The notes under the pieces are model-generated. The model ran no database searches and was not told where the DNA came from. It saw nothing but the letters and a program-made list of their open reading frames with translations. From Gammaproteobacteria bacterium (lineage in GTDB: Bacteria > Pseudomonadota > Gammaproteobacteria > Burkholderiales > Rhodocyclaceae): a stretch of DNA of 64,000 bases. Shown piece after piece: positions 8,404 through 15,858 of this stretch. Location: the NCBI GenBank assembly GCA_018819515.1, contig JAHJPX010000007.1:124001-188000 (forward strand). The letters run 5' to 3'. The stretch's first letter is position 1, and each line of letters opens with the position of its first letter. Position numbers and translations under genes: made by a program.

Positions 8404-9189
8404 ATGAAAGACGATGACTTCTTACTGCCGCCGGGATGCAAGTCGAGCATCTTGCCTCACCCGTCAGGCGATCATGAAGCCGTGGAAGTCGCAGTCTTCC
8501 AGGAGCATCGATACGCGTTCTTCTTCTGGGCCAAGTGGACTCGCGAGCTCAAGCTGGCCGCTGAGCCACCAGCACTAATAACCCTTGACTGGCACGAAGA
8601 TCTTGGTCCTGTTGATGATCGCGAGAAGAGGACTCTGAGGGACCTTGACTTGGACGACGCTCGTCAGGTCGCCCTCCATTGCTGGGAGGGACTGTGCGAA
8701 CTCAACGACGGTCAGATTTCAGCGGCAGCCTATCTCAACCTGGTAGGTGACATCTACGTTTTAAGGAAGCAGACCGATACGGTCGAGGACGAGTTTGTCG
8801 ACGCTGGCGGTCAAACGCATCGCGTTCGATGCTTTGACTCTGCCGGAGAACTCATGAAATTCCTTGCCGACAGCAATATCAGTCGCGTCTATTTCGACGT
8901 CGATCTCGACTACTTTACGGAGAGCCCCGACATGTGCGGTGGTGGACCGGACGTAAAGCTTGTCACTGACAAGGTCGTGCGTGAGATTCTCGACCCGGAA
9001 GGTAATTTGCTCCGGTGGGTTTTCAATCGTCTCGCCGGCGTGACTATTGCCACCGAGCCAGAGTTCTGTGGCGGTGTAGTGGCCTCGAATCGGCTGATGA
9101 CCTTGCTTAGTGAATCACTGTTCGATCCGCAGCTATTGTCCGATGCGCCGACGTGGCGGCACCTATCAAGTGCACCCCACCAGAAATGA
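8404..9189 (+). CDS. UPF0489 (peptide-arginase-like) metallohydrolase
   Basis: A 261-residue protein with the marks of the UPF0489 family, which has an arginase-type fold. LDWHEDLG (residues 61-68) matches the D-x-H-x-D metal motif, and VYFDVDLDYF (162-171) the second acidic metal motif. TIATEPEFCGG (214-224) corresponds to the C-terminal Glu region. Characterised members of this family include enzymes that turn peptide arginine into ornithine in RiPP pathways; others are uncharacterised. The Shine-Dalgarno GGAGAGG is at about 8395. The gene is AT-richer than its surroundings and last in the island operon. Activity is inferred. Confidence 0.65.
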   Translation: MKDDDFLLPPGCKSSILPHPSGDHEAVEVAVFQEHRYAFFFWAKWTRELKLAAEPPALITLDWHEDLGPVDDREKRTLRDLDLDDARQVALHCWEGLCELNDGQISAAAYLNLVGDIYVLRKQTDTVEDEFVDAGGQTHRVRCFDSAGELMKFLADSNISRVYFDVDLDYFTESPDMCGGGPDVKLVTDKVVREILDPEGNLLRWVFNRLAGVTIATEPEFCGGVVASNRLMTLLSESLFDPQLLSDAPTWRHLSSAPHQK

Positions 9190-9258
9190 GGCTTAGCAAA
9201 GCGGCCGGTTTCGAGAAAGCCGGACTACGGCAACGGGCACAACCGAGACATTCCGGAG

Positions 9259-9283
9259 AAAAGTCAGCCGTGTCGGTACGCCG
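9259..9283 (+). repeat. Dispersed motif copy
   Basis: Forward copy with the AAAAGTCAGCC box intact and a degenerate palindrome half (GTGTCGGTACGCC). It lies at the right edge of the AT-rich island, mirroring the pair at 7383-7438. Confidence 0.75.
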
Positions 9284-9456
9284 CCAGCGGTACGCGCAGG
9301 CGTCTCGACAAATGACCGTGGGCCGTCCCCCCGGCGCGCCCGGCGGCGGACCGTTCGCGTCGAAGGGCACCGCGCGGAGAGCCGACGAACGAGGGCGGCG
9401 CGGGCCATGACTCTCGAATAGAATTCGCCCGCGTCGTCATCCCGGGGCATGCATCG

Positions 9457-10251
9457 ATGAAGCGGTTCCTGTTCGCGATTGTCGCTTCGCTGTGGCTGCC
9501 CGCCGGACAGGCAGCCTGCCGGCAGCATGAACTCACTCCTCCGTCGAAAGTGAAGATCGACGGCGACGCGGTGATGATCGTCGTCCATCAATCCTCCACC
9601 TACGACGCCCGCTTTTCGACCAAGCGCGGCGGCGACGAAGCCGTCCGGTTTGCGAAGGCCGAGAAGATCCCCGTCATCTACCTCCAGGACGACTCCCGGG
9701 AAGAGGACTACTTCATGGAGGACTGCTCGCCCGACTACTGGGTCTACTCGGAGGGCGGCGAGATCCGCTTCCCCGTCACGGCCAGCCACGTGTATATCGT
9801 CGGCGGACACCTCGAAGTGTGCATGTCGGCCGCCCTGCACGACATCATCTACCAGTGGGCGAAGCAGCCGCCGCGAAACCGCACCGTCACCTACCTGATG
9901 GACGCCATTTACTCCAACGGCAGGATGATCGACCCGGCGGATCCGTTCTACCACGACTTCGACCGCTTCCTCGGCATCGTCACCTACGGCCGTCCCGGGG
10001 GCGAACACTGGCCGAAGCTGAGCCTGCTGGAAACCATGGGCATCATCCGGGATCAGGAACACCAGCTCAACTACATCAGGCAGATCCTGCCGCGCTGGGA
10101 CACCACGTTCCCCGCCAGCTACCGGATCGAGGTTCAACTGAACATGTCGGCGAAAAAGGTGCTGCGGGCGGCCGAGGGCTGGTATCCGCCCACCGTGTTG
10201 TTCCACTTCGTCGACTCCGCCCTGCTGCTTTCGGATTTGAAGTTTCCCTGA
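9457..10251 (+). CDS. Secreted protein of unknown function
   Basis: A 264-residue protein with a clear signal peptide (MKRFLFAIVASLWLPAGQA, cleavage before AC). The mature part has a Rossmann-like beginning (AVMIVVHQSSTYDARF), a stretch EKIPVIYLQDD and a strand-rich end. Four cysteines in the mature protein could form disulfides in the periplasm. I do not recognise the family. It is a stand-alone gene whose stop codon merges with a dispersed motif copy (10251-10275), which may act as terminator between it and the convergent btuF. Confidence 0.65.
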   Translation: MKRFLFAIVASLWLPAGQAACRQHELTPPSKVKIDGDAVMIVVHQSSTYDARFSTKRGGDEAVRFAKAEKIPVIYLQDDSREEDYFMEDCSPDYWVYSEGGEIRFPVTASHVYIVGGHLEVCMSAALHDIIYQWAKQPPRNRTVTYLMDAIYSNGRMIDPADPFYHDFDRFLGIVTYGRPGGEHWPKLSLLETMGIIRDQEHQLNYIRQILPRWDTTFPASYRIEVQLNMSAKKVLRAAEGWYPPTVLFHFVDSALLLSDLKFP

Positions 10252-10275
10252 AAGTCAGCCGTGGCGGTACGCCAC
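10251..10275 (+). repeat. Dispersed motif copy between convergent genes
   Basis: Near-consensus forward copy with the full inverted repeat GTGGCG-GTA-CGCCAC. It fills the whole gap between two convergent genes, where its hairpin could serve as a bidirectional terminator, although no T-tract is present. Confidence 0.85.
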
Positions 10276-11163
10276 CTACGGCGTGCGCCGGCGCCTCGCC
10301 GTTTCGAGTTGTTCGCATAGCCGCGCGGTACCTTCGACGAGGCGCGGGGTGTGGCGCTGGATGATGTCGGGCGGGATGAAGAAGAGGTTGTCGCGCTTCA
10401 CAGCGGTCATCCCGCGCCAGTGCCGCCAGTCGTCCAGCCATTCGGGGCGCGATTCGTCCATGCCGCTGGCGACGATGACTTCGGGGTCGGCGGCGAGAAC
10501 GGCTTCGACCGAGACGGTGGGCGCGAGCGACTTCAGTCCGGCGAAGACGTTCTCGCCGCCGCAGAGGCGGATGGCGTCGCCGATCACCTGCCCGCGGCCG
10601 ACGGTCATCAGCGGCTGTTTCCAGATTTCGTAGAAGGTGCGTACCTTCGGCCGCGAGCCGTAGCGGGCGCGCAGCTCGGCCAGACGGTTGCGGAAGCTGG
10701 CGGCGGCGGCGCGTGCGACGGGCTGCGTGCCGGCCAGATCGCCGTAGCGTTCGAGGCTGGTCGCCACGTCGTCGATGCGCTCGGGCTGCGCGAGATAGAC
10801 GGGAATGCCGAGCGCGCGCAGCTTCTCGATGTGCGCCGGGCTGTTGCCGCTGGCCCAGCCGATGGCGAGGTCGGGCTTCAGCGCGGCGATGGCTTCGAGG
10901 TCGAGCCGCGAATAGCCGCCGATGCGCGGCAGCGTCTTCGCCGTCTCCGGGAAGTTGCTGTATTCGACGACGCCGACGATGCGGTCGCCCGCGCCGGCGG
11001 CGTACAGCGTTTCGGTGATGTGCGGCGCGAGGCTGACGATGCGCCGCGCCGGCTGCGCCAGCCGCAACGTCGCGCCCGTGTCGTCCTGCACCACGATTTC
11101 CGCGTGGGCGAGGCCGATGCCGAGCGCCAGCAGGACGACGAAGCGGAGGAAGTGATGGAGCAT
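10276..11163 (-). CDS. btuF: Cobalamin-binding periplasmic protein BtuF-like
   Basis: A 295-residue ABC-transporter substrate-binding protein of the helical-backbone class. The signal peptide ends GLAHA, then the domain starts with RIVSLAPHITETLYAAGAGD, the BtuF/FecB hallmark. Its adjacency to cobQ and the rest of the corrinoid genes supports cobalamin or cobinamide as ligand. The matching permease and ATPase are not in the window. The start lies only 14 bp from the divergent cobQ start, so its promoter must overlap the cobQ coding region or vice versa. A related iron-siderophore binder is the main alternative. Confidence 0.82.
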   Translation of the reverse strand: MLHHFLRFVVLLALGIGLAHAEIVVQDDTGATLRLAQPARRIVSLAPHITETLYAAGAGDRIVGVVEYSNFPETAKTLPRIGGYSRLDLEAIAALKPDLAIGWASGNSPAHIEKLRALGIPVYLAQPERIDDVATSLERYGDLAGTQPVARAAAASFRNRLAELRARYGSRPKVRTFYEIWKQPLMTVGRGQVIGDAIRLCGGENVFAGLKSLAPTVSVEAVLAADPEVIVASGMDESRPEWLDDWRHWRGMTAVKRDNLFFIPPDIIQRHTPRLVEGTARLCEQLETARRRRTP

Positions 11164-11177
11164 GTCAGAATCGCGGA

Positions 11178-12659
11178 ATGAAGGCGCTCATGATACAAGG
11201 CTGTACCTCCGACGCCGGCAAGAGCGTGCTGGTCGCGGCGCTGTGCCGCGTATTGCACCGGCGCGGCGTGAAGGTGGCGCCGTTCAAGCCGCAGAACATG
11301 GCGCTGAACTCGGCGGTCACGGTCGACGGCGGCGAGATCGGGCGGGCGCAGGCCTTGCAGGCGCAGGCCGCCGGCCTGTCGCCGCGCATCGACTTCAATC
11401 CCGTGCTGCTGAAGCCGAACACCGACAGGCGCGCGCAGGTGATCATCCACGGCAAGGCGATCGCCGACGAAGGCGGCAACATGAGCGCGAAGGCCTACCA
11501 CGACTACAAGCGCGTGGCGATGGACGCGGTGCTCGAATCGTGGCGGCGGCTCGGCGAGGAATTCGACTGCGTGATCGTCGAAGGCGCGGGCAGCCCGGCG
11601 GAGGTGAACCTGCGCGACCGCGACATCGCCAACATGGGCTTCGCCGAGGCTGTCGACATTCCGGTGATCATCGTCGGCGACATCGACCGTGGCGGCATCC
11701 TCGCGCATTTCGTCGGCACGCTGGATTGCCTTTCCGAGAGCGAACGCGCGCGCGTGCAGGGGTTGGTGGTCAACCGTTTCCGCGGCGACATTGCGCTGCT
11801 CGAACCGGGGCTGGAGTGGCTGGAGGAGCGCACCGGCAAACCGGTGCTCGGCGTACTGCCGTATCTGCACGGCCTCTTCCTCGATGCCGAGGATGCCTTG
11901 GAGCACCACAAGGAACACAGCGGCGACACGAAGCTGACCGTCGCCGTCCCTGTGTTCCCGCGCATTTCCAACGCCAACGACCTCGACCCGCTGCGCCTGC
12001 ATCCGCAGATCGACTTCCGCTGGGTCGGGCCGGGGCAGCCGATTCCGCCCTGCGACCTGATCGTGCTGCCGGGTTCGAAGTCCGTGCAGGCAGACCTCGT
12101 CTGGCTGCGCGTGCAGGGGCATGAGACCACGATCAAGCGCCACCTGCGCTACGGCGGAAAACTGATCGGCCTGTGCGGCGGCTACCAGATGCTCGGTACG
12201 CGCTTGCAAGACCCGGCCGGCATGGAAGGAAAACCGGGCAGCGTCGCCGGCCTCGGCCTGCTCGACTGCGAGACCACGCTGGAAACCGAGAAGCAGTTGC
12301 AGAACGTCAGCGGAACGCTCAATCAAAAAGTCAGCCGTGGCGATACGCCACCTGCGCCACCGGCAGCGATGCGCGGCTACGAAATCCACATGGGCGTCAC
12401 ACGCGGCCCGGCGCTCGACACGCCGGCGGTGACGTTCGACGACGGAAGAACCGACGGCGTGTTCAGCGACAACATCATCGGCACCTACTGCCACGGCCTG
12501 TTCGACCGCCCCGAGGCGCTCACCGCACTGCTCGCCTGGGCCGGCGCAGGGGACATCGCCCTGGTCGACCTCGCCGCCCGCCGTGAAGCCGACCTCGACC
12601 GGCTGGCCGACGCGGTGGAGGACGCACTCGACTGGAACGTTCTCAGCCGATGGATTTGA
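11178..12659 (+). CDS. cobQ: Cobyric acid synthase
   Basis: CobQ amidates the b, d, e and g carboxylates of adenosylcobyrinic acid a,c-diamide using glutamine. The N-terminal dethiobiotin-synthetase-like domain shows the P-loop GCTSDAGKS and FKPQNMALN. The C-terminal class I glutaminase carries GLCGGYQMLG (nucleophile Cys) and the catalytic His in YCHGLF. Length is 493 residues, normal for CobQ. Residues about 383-391 (QKVSRGDTP) are encoded by a dispersed motif copy and appear to extend a loop just before the conserved GYEIHMG. Convergent with cobU downstream (5-bp gap). Confidence 0.93.
   Translation: MKALMIQGCTSDAGKSVLVAALCRVLHRRGVKVAPFKPQNMALNSAVTVDGGEIGRAQALQAQAAGLSPRIDFNPVLLKPNTDRRAQVIIHGKAIADEGGNMSAKAYHDYKRVAMDAVLESWRRLGEEFDCVIVEGAGSPAEVNLRDRDIANMGFAEAVDIPVIIVGDIDRGGILAHFVGTLDCLSESERARVQGLVVNRFRGDIALLEPGLEWLEERTGKPVLGVLPYLHGLFLDAEDALEHHKEHSGDTKLTVAVPVFPRISNANDLDPLRLHPQIDFRWVGPGQPIPPCDLIVLPGSKSVQADLVWLRVQGHETTIKRHLRYGGKLIGLCGGYQMLGTRLQDPAGMEGKPGSVAGLGLLDCETTLETEKQLQNVSGTLNQKVSRGDTPPAPPAAMRGYEIHMGVTRGPALDTPAVTFDDGRTDGVFSDNIIGTYCHGLFDRPEALTALLAWAGAGDIALVDLAARREADLDRLADAVEDALDWNVLSRWI
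12326..12352 (+). repeat. Dispersed motif copy inside cobQ
   Basis: Near-perfect forward copy including GTGGCG-ATA-CGCCAC, translated in frame as KVSRGDTPP within a loop of the glutaminase domain. Confidence 0.9.
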
Positions 12660-12664
12660 CGCTT

Positions 12665-13171
12665 CTATTTCAACTGTAGCGGCAGACCCGCAGCGACCAG
12701 CGTCACCTGGTCGGCGATGGCGGCAATGCGCTGGTTCAGCCGGCCCTGCTCGTCGCGGAAGCGCCGCGCCAGCGCGTTCTCGGGGACGATGCCCCAGCCG
12801 ACTTCGTTGCTGACGAGGATGACGCGGCCGGGCAATGTCGGCAGCGTTGCGAGCAGCTTGTCGATTTCTTCTTCGTGCCCGGGTGAATTTGCGAGCAGCG
12901 CGTTGCTCAGCCATAGCGTCAGGCAGTCGACCAGCACGCAGGTGTCGGCTGCCGCTTCGCGGCGCAGTGCATCGGCGAGCAGCAGCGGCTCTTCGACGGT
13001 GCGCCATTCGGCTGGGCGGCGGTCGCGATGGTGGGCGATGCGCTCGCCCATTTCGTCGTCGCGCGCCTCGCAGGTGGCGATGTAGGTGACGCGCAGGCCG
13101 GACTCCAGCGCTAGCCGTTCCGCGTAGCTGCTCTTGCCCGAACGGGCGCCGCCGATGACGAGTTCGATCAT
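12665..13171 (-). CDS. cobU: Adenosylcobinamide kinase / guanylyltransferase
   Basis: A 168-residue bifunctional enzyme (CobU/CobP) that phosphorylates adenosylcobinamide and transfers GMP to give AdoCbi-GDP. The Walker A loop IGGARSGKS is at residues 6-14, followed by the region around HHRDRRPAEW with the histidine that takes part in guanylylation, and by the conserved SNEVGWGIVPEN. The start lies about 10 bp from the -10 box of the divergent riboswitch transcript, so the two promoters interleave with its 5' coding end. It supplies the substrate for CobS in the neighbouring cobTSC operon. Confidence 0.93.
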   Translation of the reverse strand: MIELVIGGARSGKSSYAERLALESGLRVTYIATCEARDDEMGERIAHHRDRRPAEWRTVEEPLLLADALRREAAADTCVLVDCLTLWLSNALLANSPGHEEEIDKLLATLPTLPGRVILVSNEVGWGIVPENALARRFRDEQGRLNQRIAAIADQVTLVAAGLPLQLK

Positions 13172-13179
13172 GGCGAGAC

Positions 13180-13185
13180 TATAAT
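13180..13185 (+). promoter_or_regulatory. -10 box of the cobTSC riboswitch transcript
   Basis: A perfect TATAAT just upstream of the cobalamin riboswitch. No good -35 is seen; the region lies inside the divergent cobU start. Expected transcription start is near 13192. Confidence 0.5.
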
Positions 13186-13189
13186 CGTC

Positions 13190-13400
13190 CGCGATTCGGT
13201 CAAGGGAATGCCGTAAGAGCCTGTTTCAGCAGTCCCCGCGAACTGCTGAAACAGGCTCTGAATCGGCAGCGGGCCCGCCGCTGTAACCGGGGACGACCGT
13301 CGCAAGTCATCAGACAGCCACTGCGTGGGAACACCCGCGCGGGAAGGCGCGACAGGGCGGACGATCCGGAAGCCAGAAGACCTGCCGGGTTCTTTCCGCG
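13190..13400 (+). ncRNA. Cobalamin riboswitch controlling cobTSC
   Basis: B12-box RNA upstream of cobT. Recognisable parts in order are GGGAATGCCG, then AATCGGCAGCGGGCCCGCC, GCTGTAACCGGGGACG, the AGTCATCAGACAGCCACTG segment and the 3' AGCCAGAAGACCTGCC signature. By family behaviour it lowers expression when adenosylcobalamin is bound. The loop between TGCCG (13209-13213) and CGGCA (13264-13268), which normally carries GGTGNGAATCC, is interrupted by a long perfect hairpin (13216-13259). Downstream lies the cobT Shine-Dalgarno (AAAGGA, 13428-13433). Confidence 0.88.
13216..13259 (+). repeat. 18-bp perfect hairpin inserted in the riboswitch
   Basis: Left arm 13216-13233 (AGAGCCTGTTTCAGCAGT) is exactly complementary to 13242-13259, with an 8-nt loop CCCCGCGA. 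It sits in a terminal loop of the aptamer and looks like an inserted element or an expanded peripheral helix. No other copy is seen in the window. Confidence 0.85.
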
Positions 13401-13442
13401 CGGCCCGTGGCATGGGACGCAAACGACGAAAGGATGAATCGG

Positions 13443-14558
13443 ATGCATTCCCCCGCTCTTGCGGTGGCGCCTGCCACGCGCGAACTGGACGCGGCCCTGC
13501 GGCACAAGATCGACCAGAAGACCAAACCGCTCGGCGCGCTTGGCCGGCTCGAAGCACTCGCGCTGCAAATCGGCCGCGTGCAGGGCACGCTGACACCGAC
13601 GCTGACCAAGCCGCACATCGTCGTGCTGGCCGGCGACCACGGCGCGGCGAAGGCGGGCATCTCGGCCTATCCGCAGGAGGTGACCTGGCAGATGGTGGAG
13701 AACTTCCTCGCCGGCGGTGCGGCGATCAATGTCTTCGCCCGCACCAACGGCATCGGCCTCACCATCGTCGATGCCGGCGTGGCGCACGACTTCGGTGTCC
13801 GCGAAGGTCTGGTCGACGCAAAAGTGCCGCCTGCGGCGTCCAACCAGTCAGGCTGCGCAAGTGACGAAGCCGACTACCGTCGGCGCGTTGTCAGCCGTGG
13901 CGGTACGGCGAGCTACCTGGAAGGCGCGGCGATGACGGCGGCGCAACGCGACACCGCGATGGCGAAGGGCGCCGGGATCGTGCGCAAGCTCGCGGCGGAC
14001 GGCTGCACGGCGATCGGCTTCGGCGAGATGGGCATCGGCAATACCGCGTCGGCCTCGCTGATCACGCACTGCCTGACCGAGCTGCCGCTGGCGGCCTGCA
14101 TCGGCCGCGGCACCGGGCTCGACGACGCCGGCCTCGTGCGCAAGCAGGCACTGCTGGAGCAGGCGCTGGCCGCCTGGCCCGGGCGCAACGACCGGCCGCT
14201 CGATGTGCTGGCGCGCTACGGTGGTTTCGAGATCGCGATGATGGCGGGCGCGATGCTGGCCGCCGCGCAGGCGAAGATGCTGGTGCTGGTCGACGGCTTC
14301 ATCTGCGGCGCGGCGGCGCTGGTGGCGGCGCGCATTGCGCCCGATTTCCTCGACTACGCCGTGTTCTGCCACGCCTCGGCCGAAGCCGGCCACCGCGCGC
14401 AACTCGCGGCGCTCGACGCGTCGCCGCTGGTTTCGCTCGACTTGCGACTCGGGGAGGGCACCGGCGCGGCGCTGGCCTGGCCGCTGGTGCGCGCGGCTTG
14501 CGCCTTCCTCAACGAGATGGCCAGCTTCGAGTCGGCCGGCGTCAGCGAAAAGATCTGA
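13443..14558 (+). CDS. cobT: Nicotinate-nucleotide-dimethylbenzimidazole phosphoribosyltransferase
   Basis: CobT makes alpha-ribazole phosphate, the lower-ligand precursor of cobalamin. Family blocks include KTKPLGALGRLE, the LAGDHGAAKAGISAYP core, and FGEMGIGNTASAS. The start at 13443 is preferred because AAAGGA precedes it by 9 bases; ATG 13434 and GTG 13407 are in frame but poorly spaced. Residues about 131-155, between GLVDAKV and GGTASYLEG, are extra compared with the CobT I remember, and the end of this stretch is encoded by a dispersed motif copy. First gene of the riboswitch-controlled cobTSC operon. Confidence 0.92.
   Translation: MHSPALAVAPATRELDAALRHKIDQKTKPLGALGRLEALALQIGRVQGTLTPTLTKPHIVVLAGDHGAAKAGISAYPQEVTWQMVENFLAGGAAINVFARTNGIGLTIVDAGVAHDFGVREGLVDAKVPPAASNQSGCASDEADYRRRVVSRGGTASYLEGAAMTAAQRDTAMAKGAGIVRKLAADGCTAIGFGEMGIGNTASASLITHCLTELPLAACIGRGTGLDDAGLVRKQALLEQALAAWPGRNDRPLDVLARYGGFEIAMMAGAMLAAAQAKMLVLVDGFICGAAALVAARIAPDFLDYAVFCHASAEAGHRAQLAALDASPLVSLDLRLGEGTGAALAWPLVRAACAFLNEMASFESAGVSEKI
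13890..13910 (+). repeat. Dispersed motif copy inside cobT
   Basis: Forward copy lacking the AAAA start but with GTCAGCCGTGGCGGTACG intact. Together with about 55 bp before it, it seems to form an in-frame insertion in CobT. Confidence 0.75.
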
Positions 14559-15325
14559 TGCGCCGCGAACTCGAATACTTCTTCGCCGCGCTGCGCTTCT
14601 TTACGCGGTTGCCCGCGCCGGCCTGGGTCGGCCACTCGGCCGAGCAGTTGAACCACGCGGCGCGCTACTTCCCGGCCGTCGGCATTATCGTCGGCGTCAT
14701 CGGCGCGGCAGTGACGCTGGTCGCGGCGCTGGCTTTGCCGACGGGCATTGCGGTATTGCTCGGAATGGTGGCGACGCTGCTGGCGACCGGCGCCTTCCAC
14801 GAGGACGGGCTGGCCGACAGCATCGATGGCTTCGGCGGCGCTGAGACGCGTGAAGACGTGCTGCGCATCATGAAGGACTCCCGCATCGGCAGCTACGGCG
14901 CGATCGCCATCGGCCTCGCGCTGCTGATCAAATTCGAGGCGCTGAGCAATCTGGGCGGCGTGTCGCCACGGCTGACTTTTCTCGCGGCGCTGGTCGCCGG
15001 CCACAGCGTGTCGCGCTTCGCGTCCACCACCCTGATCTACGCGCTCGACTACGCGCGTGAAGATGCGAGCTCGAAATCGAAGCCGCTGGCGACGCGTATG
15101 GGCAAGGGTGAACTGGCAATCGCTGCATTGTTTGGTCTGGCGCCCTGCGTGCTGCTGCCGGTGGGACAGGTGAGCATCGCGCTGGTCGCGGTCTTCTTCG
15201 TCACGCTGGCTGCCGCACGCTATTTCGTCAAACGCATTGGCGGCTATACGGGCGACTGCCTGGGGGCGACGCAGCAGCTCACCGAAATCGCCTTCTATCT
15301 GGGACTGCTTTGCGCACGCTTCTGA
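14558..15325 (+). CDS. cobS: Adenosylcobinamide-GDP ribazoletransferase (cobalamin synthase)
   Basis: A 255-residue polytopic membrane enzyme that joins AdoCbi-GDP and alpha-ribazole(-phosphate), the last assembly step of the nucleotide loop. It begins FFAALRFFTRLPAPAW, carries the conserved acidic FHEDGLADSIDGFGG and MKDSRIGSYG motifs, and ends with GYTGDCLGATQQLTEI, all typical of CobS. It overlaps cobT by one codon-sharing base pair arrangement (TGATG) and cobC by 16 bp. A dispersed motif copy encodes GVSPRLTF (residues about 134-141) in the loop or helix after KFEALSNL, with no obvious length change. Confidence 0.93.
   Translation: MRRELEYFFAALRFFTRLPAPAWVGHSAEQLNHAARYFPAVGIIVGVIGAAVTLVAALALPTGIAVLLGMVATLLATGAFHEDGLADSIDGFGGAETREDVLRIMKDSRIGSYGAIAIGLALLIKFEALSNLGGVSPRLTFLAALVAGHSVSRFASTTLIYALDYAREDASSKSKPLATRMGKGELAIAALFGLAPCVLLPVGQVSIALVAVFFVTLAAARYFVKRIGGYTGDCLGATQQLTEIAFYLGLLCARF
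14957..14980 (-). repeat. Dispersed motif copy inside cobS
   Basis: Reverse copy, near consensus (one change, ATC to GTC in the centre), read in frame as GVSPRLTF. Confidence 0.88.
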
Positions 15326-15837
15326 TCCGCCATCCGAAGCCGGACATCGATACCGGCATCTGCTACGGCCGCAGCGACCTCGGCCTGGCCGAGAACGCGG
15401 TCGAACGGGCCAACGCGCTGCGGGCACTACTGCCCGCCGGCGCCGCCTTCTACAGCAGCCCGTTGCGCCGTTGTCTGGAACTGGCGCGGGCGCTGCATGA
15501 CGCGCCGATGATCGACGCACGACTGGTCGAGATGGATTTCGGCGACTGGGAAATGCGGCGCTGGGACGACATTCCGCGCGCCGAGATCGACGCCTGGGCG
15601 GCCGATCCGGTCGGCTACTCGCCGCCGGGCGGCGAATCGCCGCTGGCGATGCGCGCGCGCGTTGCGACGCTGCTGCGCGAACTGCCCGGGACTGCGGTGC
15701 TGGTTGCGCATGGCGGCGTGCTGCGGGCCTGCGCGGCGGAACTGGCGGGCGTCGCAAACTGGCACGAACTGCATTTCGAATTCGGCTCGGCGAGCCTGAT
15801 CGAGGATGGGCGCCTGGTCTGGACGAACCGGATCTGA
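15310..15837 (+). CDS. cobC: Alpha-ribazole phosphatase, histidine phosphatase family
   Basis: A 175-residue phosphatase that would dephosphorylate alpha-ribazole-5'-phosphate or adenosylcobalamin-phosphate. The N-terminal LLIRHPKP holds the phosphorylated His (RHP instead of the common RHG), SSPLRRC the phosphate-binding Arg, and VLVAHGGVLR the second His. The start is TTG at 15310, inside the cobS 3' end, because the domain begins at that residue and no ATG is available. Last gene of the operon. Confidence 0.85.
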   Translation: MRTLLIRHPKPDIDTGICYGRSDLGLAENAVERANALRALLPAGAAFYSSPLRRCLELARALHDAPMIDARLVEMDFGDWEMRRWDDIPRAEIDAWAADPVGYSPPGGESPLAMRARVATLLRELPGTAVLVAHGGVLRACAAELAGVANWHELHFEFGSASLIEDGRLVWTNRI

Positions 15838-15858
15838 CCACCGCAAGAAAGCGGCGCT

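Noticed and set aside
7412..9283. Insertion sequence around the AT-rich island
   Set aside because: No transposase, no terminal inverted repeats beyond the dispersed motif, no target duplication seen.
9153..9410. 85-residue frame between the UPF0489-like gene and the secreted protein gene
   Set aside because: No start signal, overlaps the repeat copy and has low-complexity, Arg/Gly-rich content typical of shadow frames.
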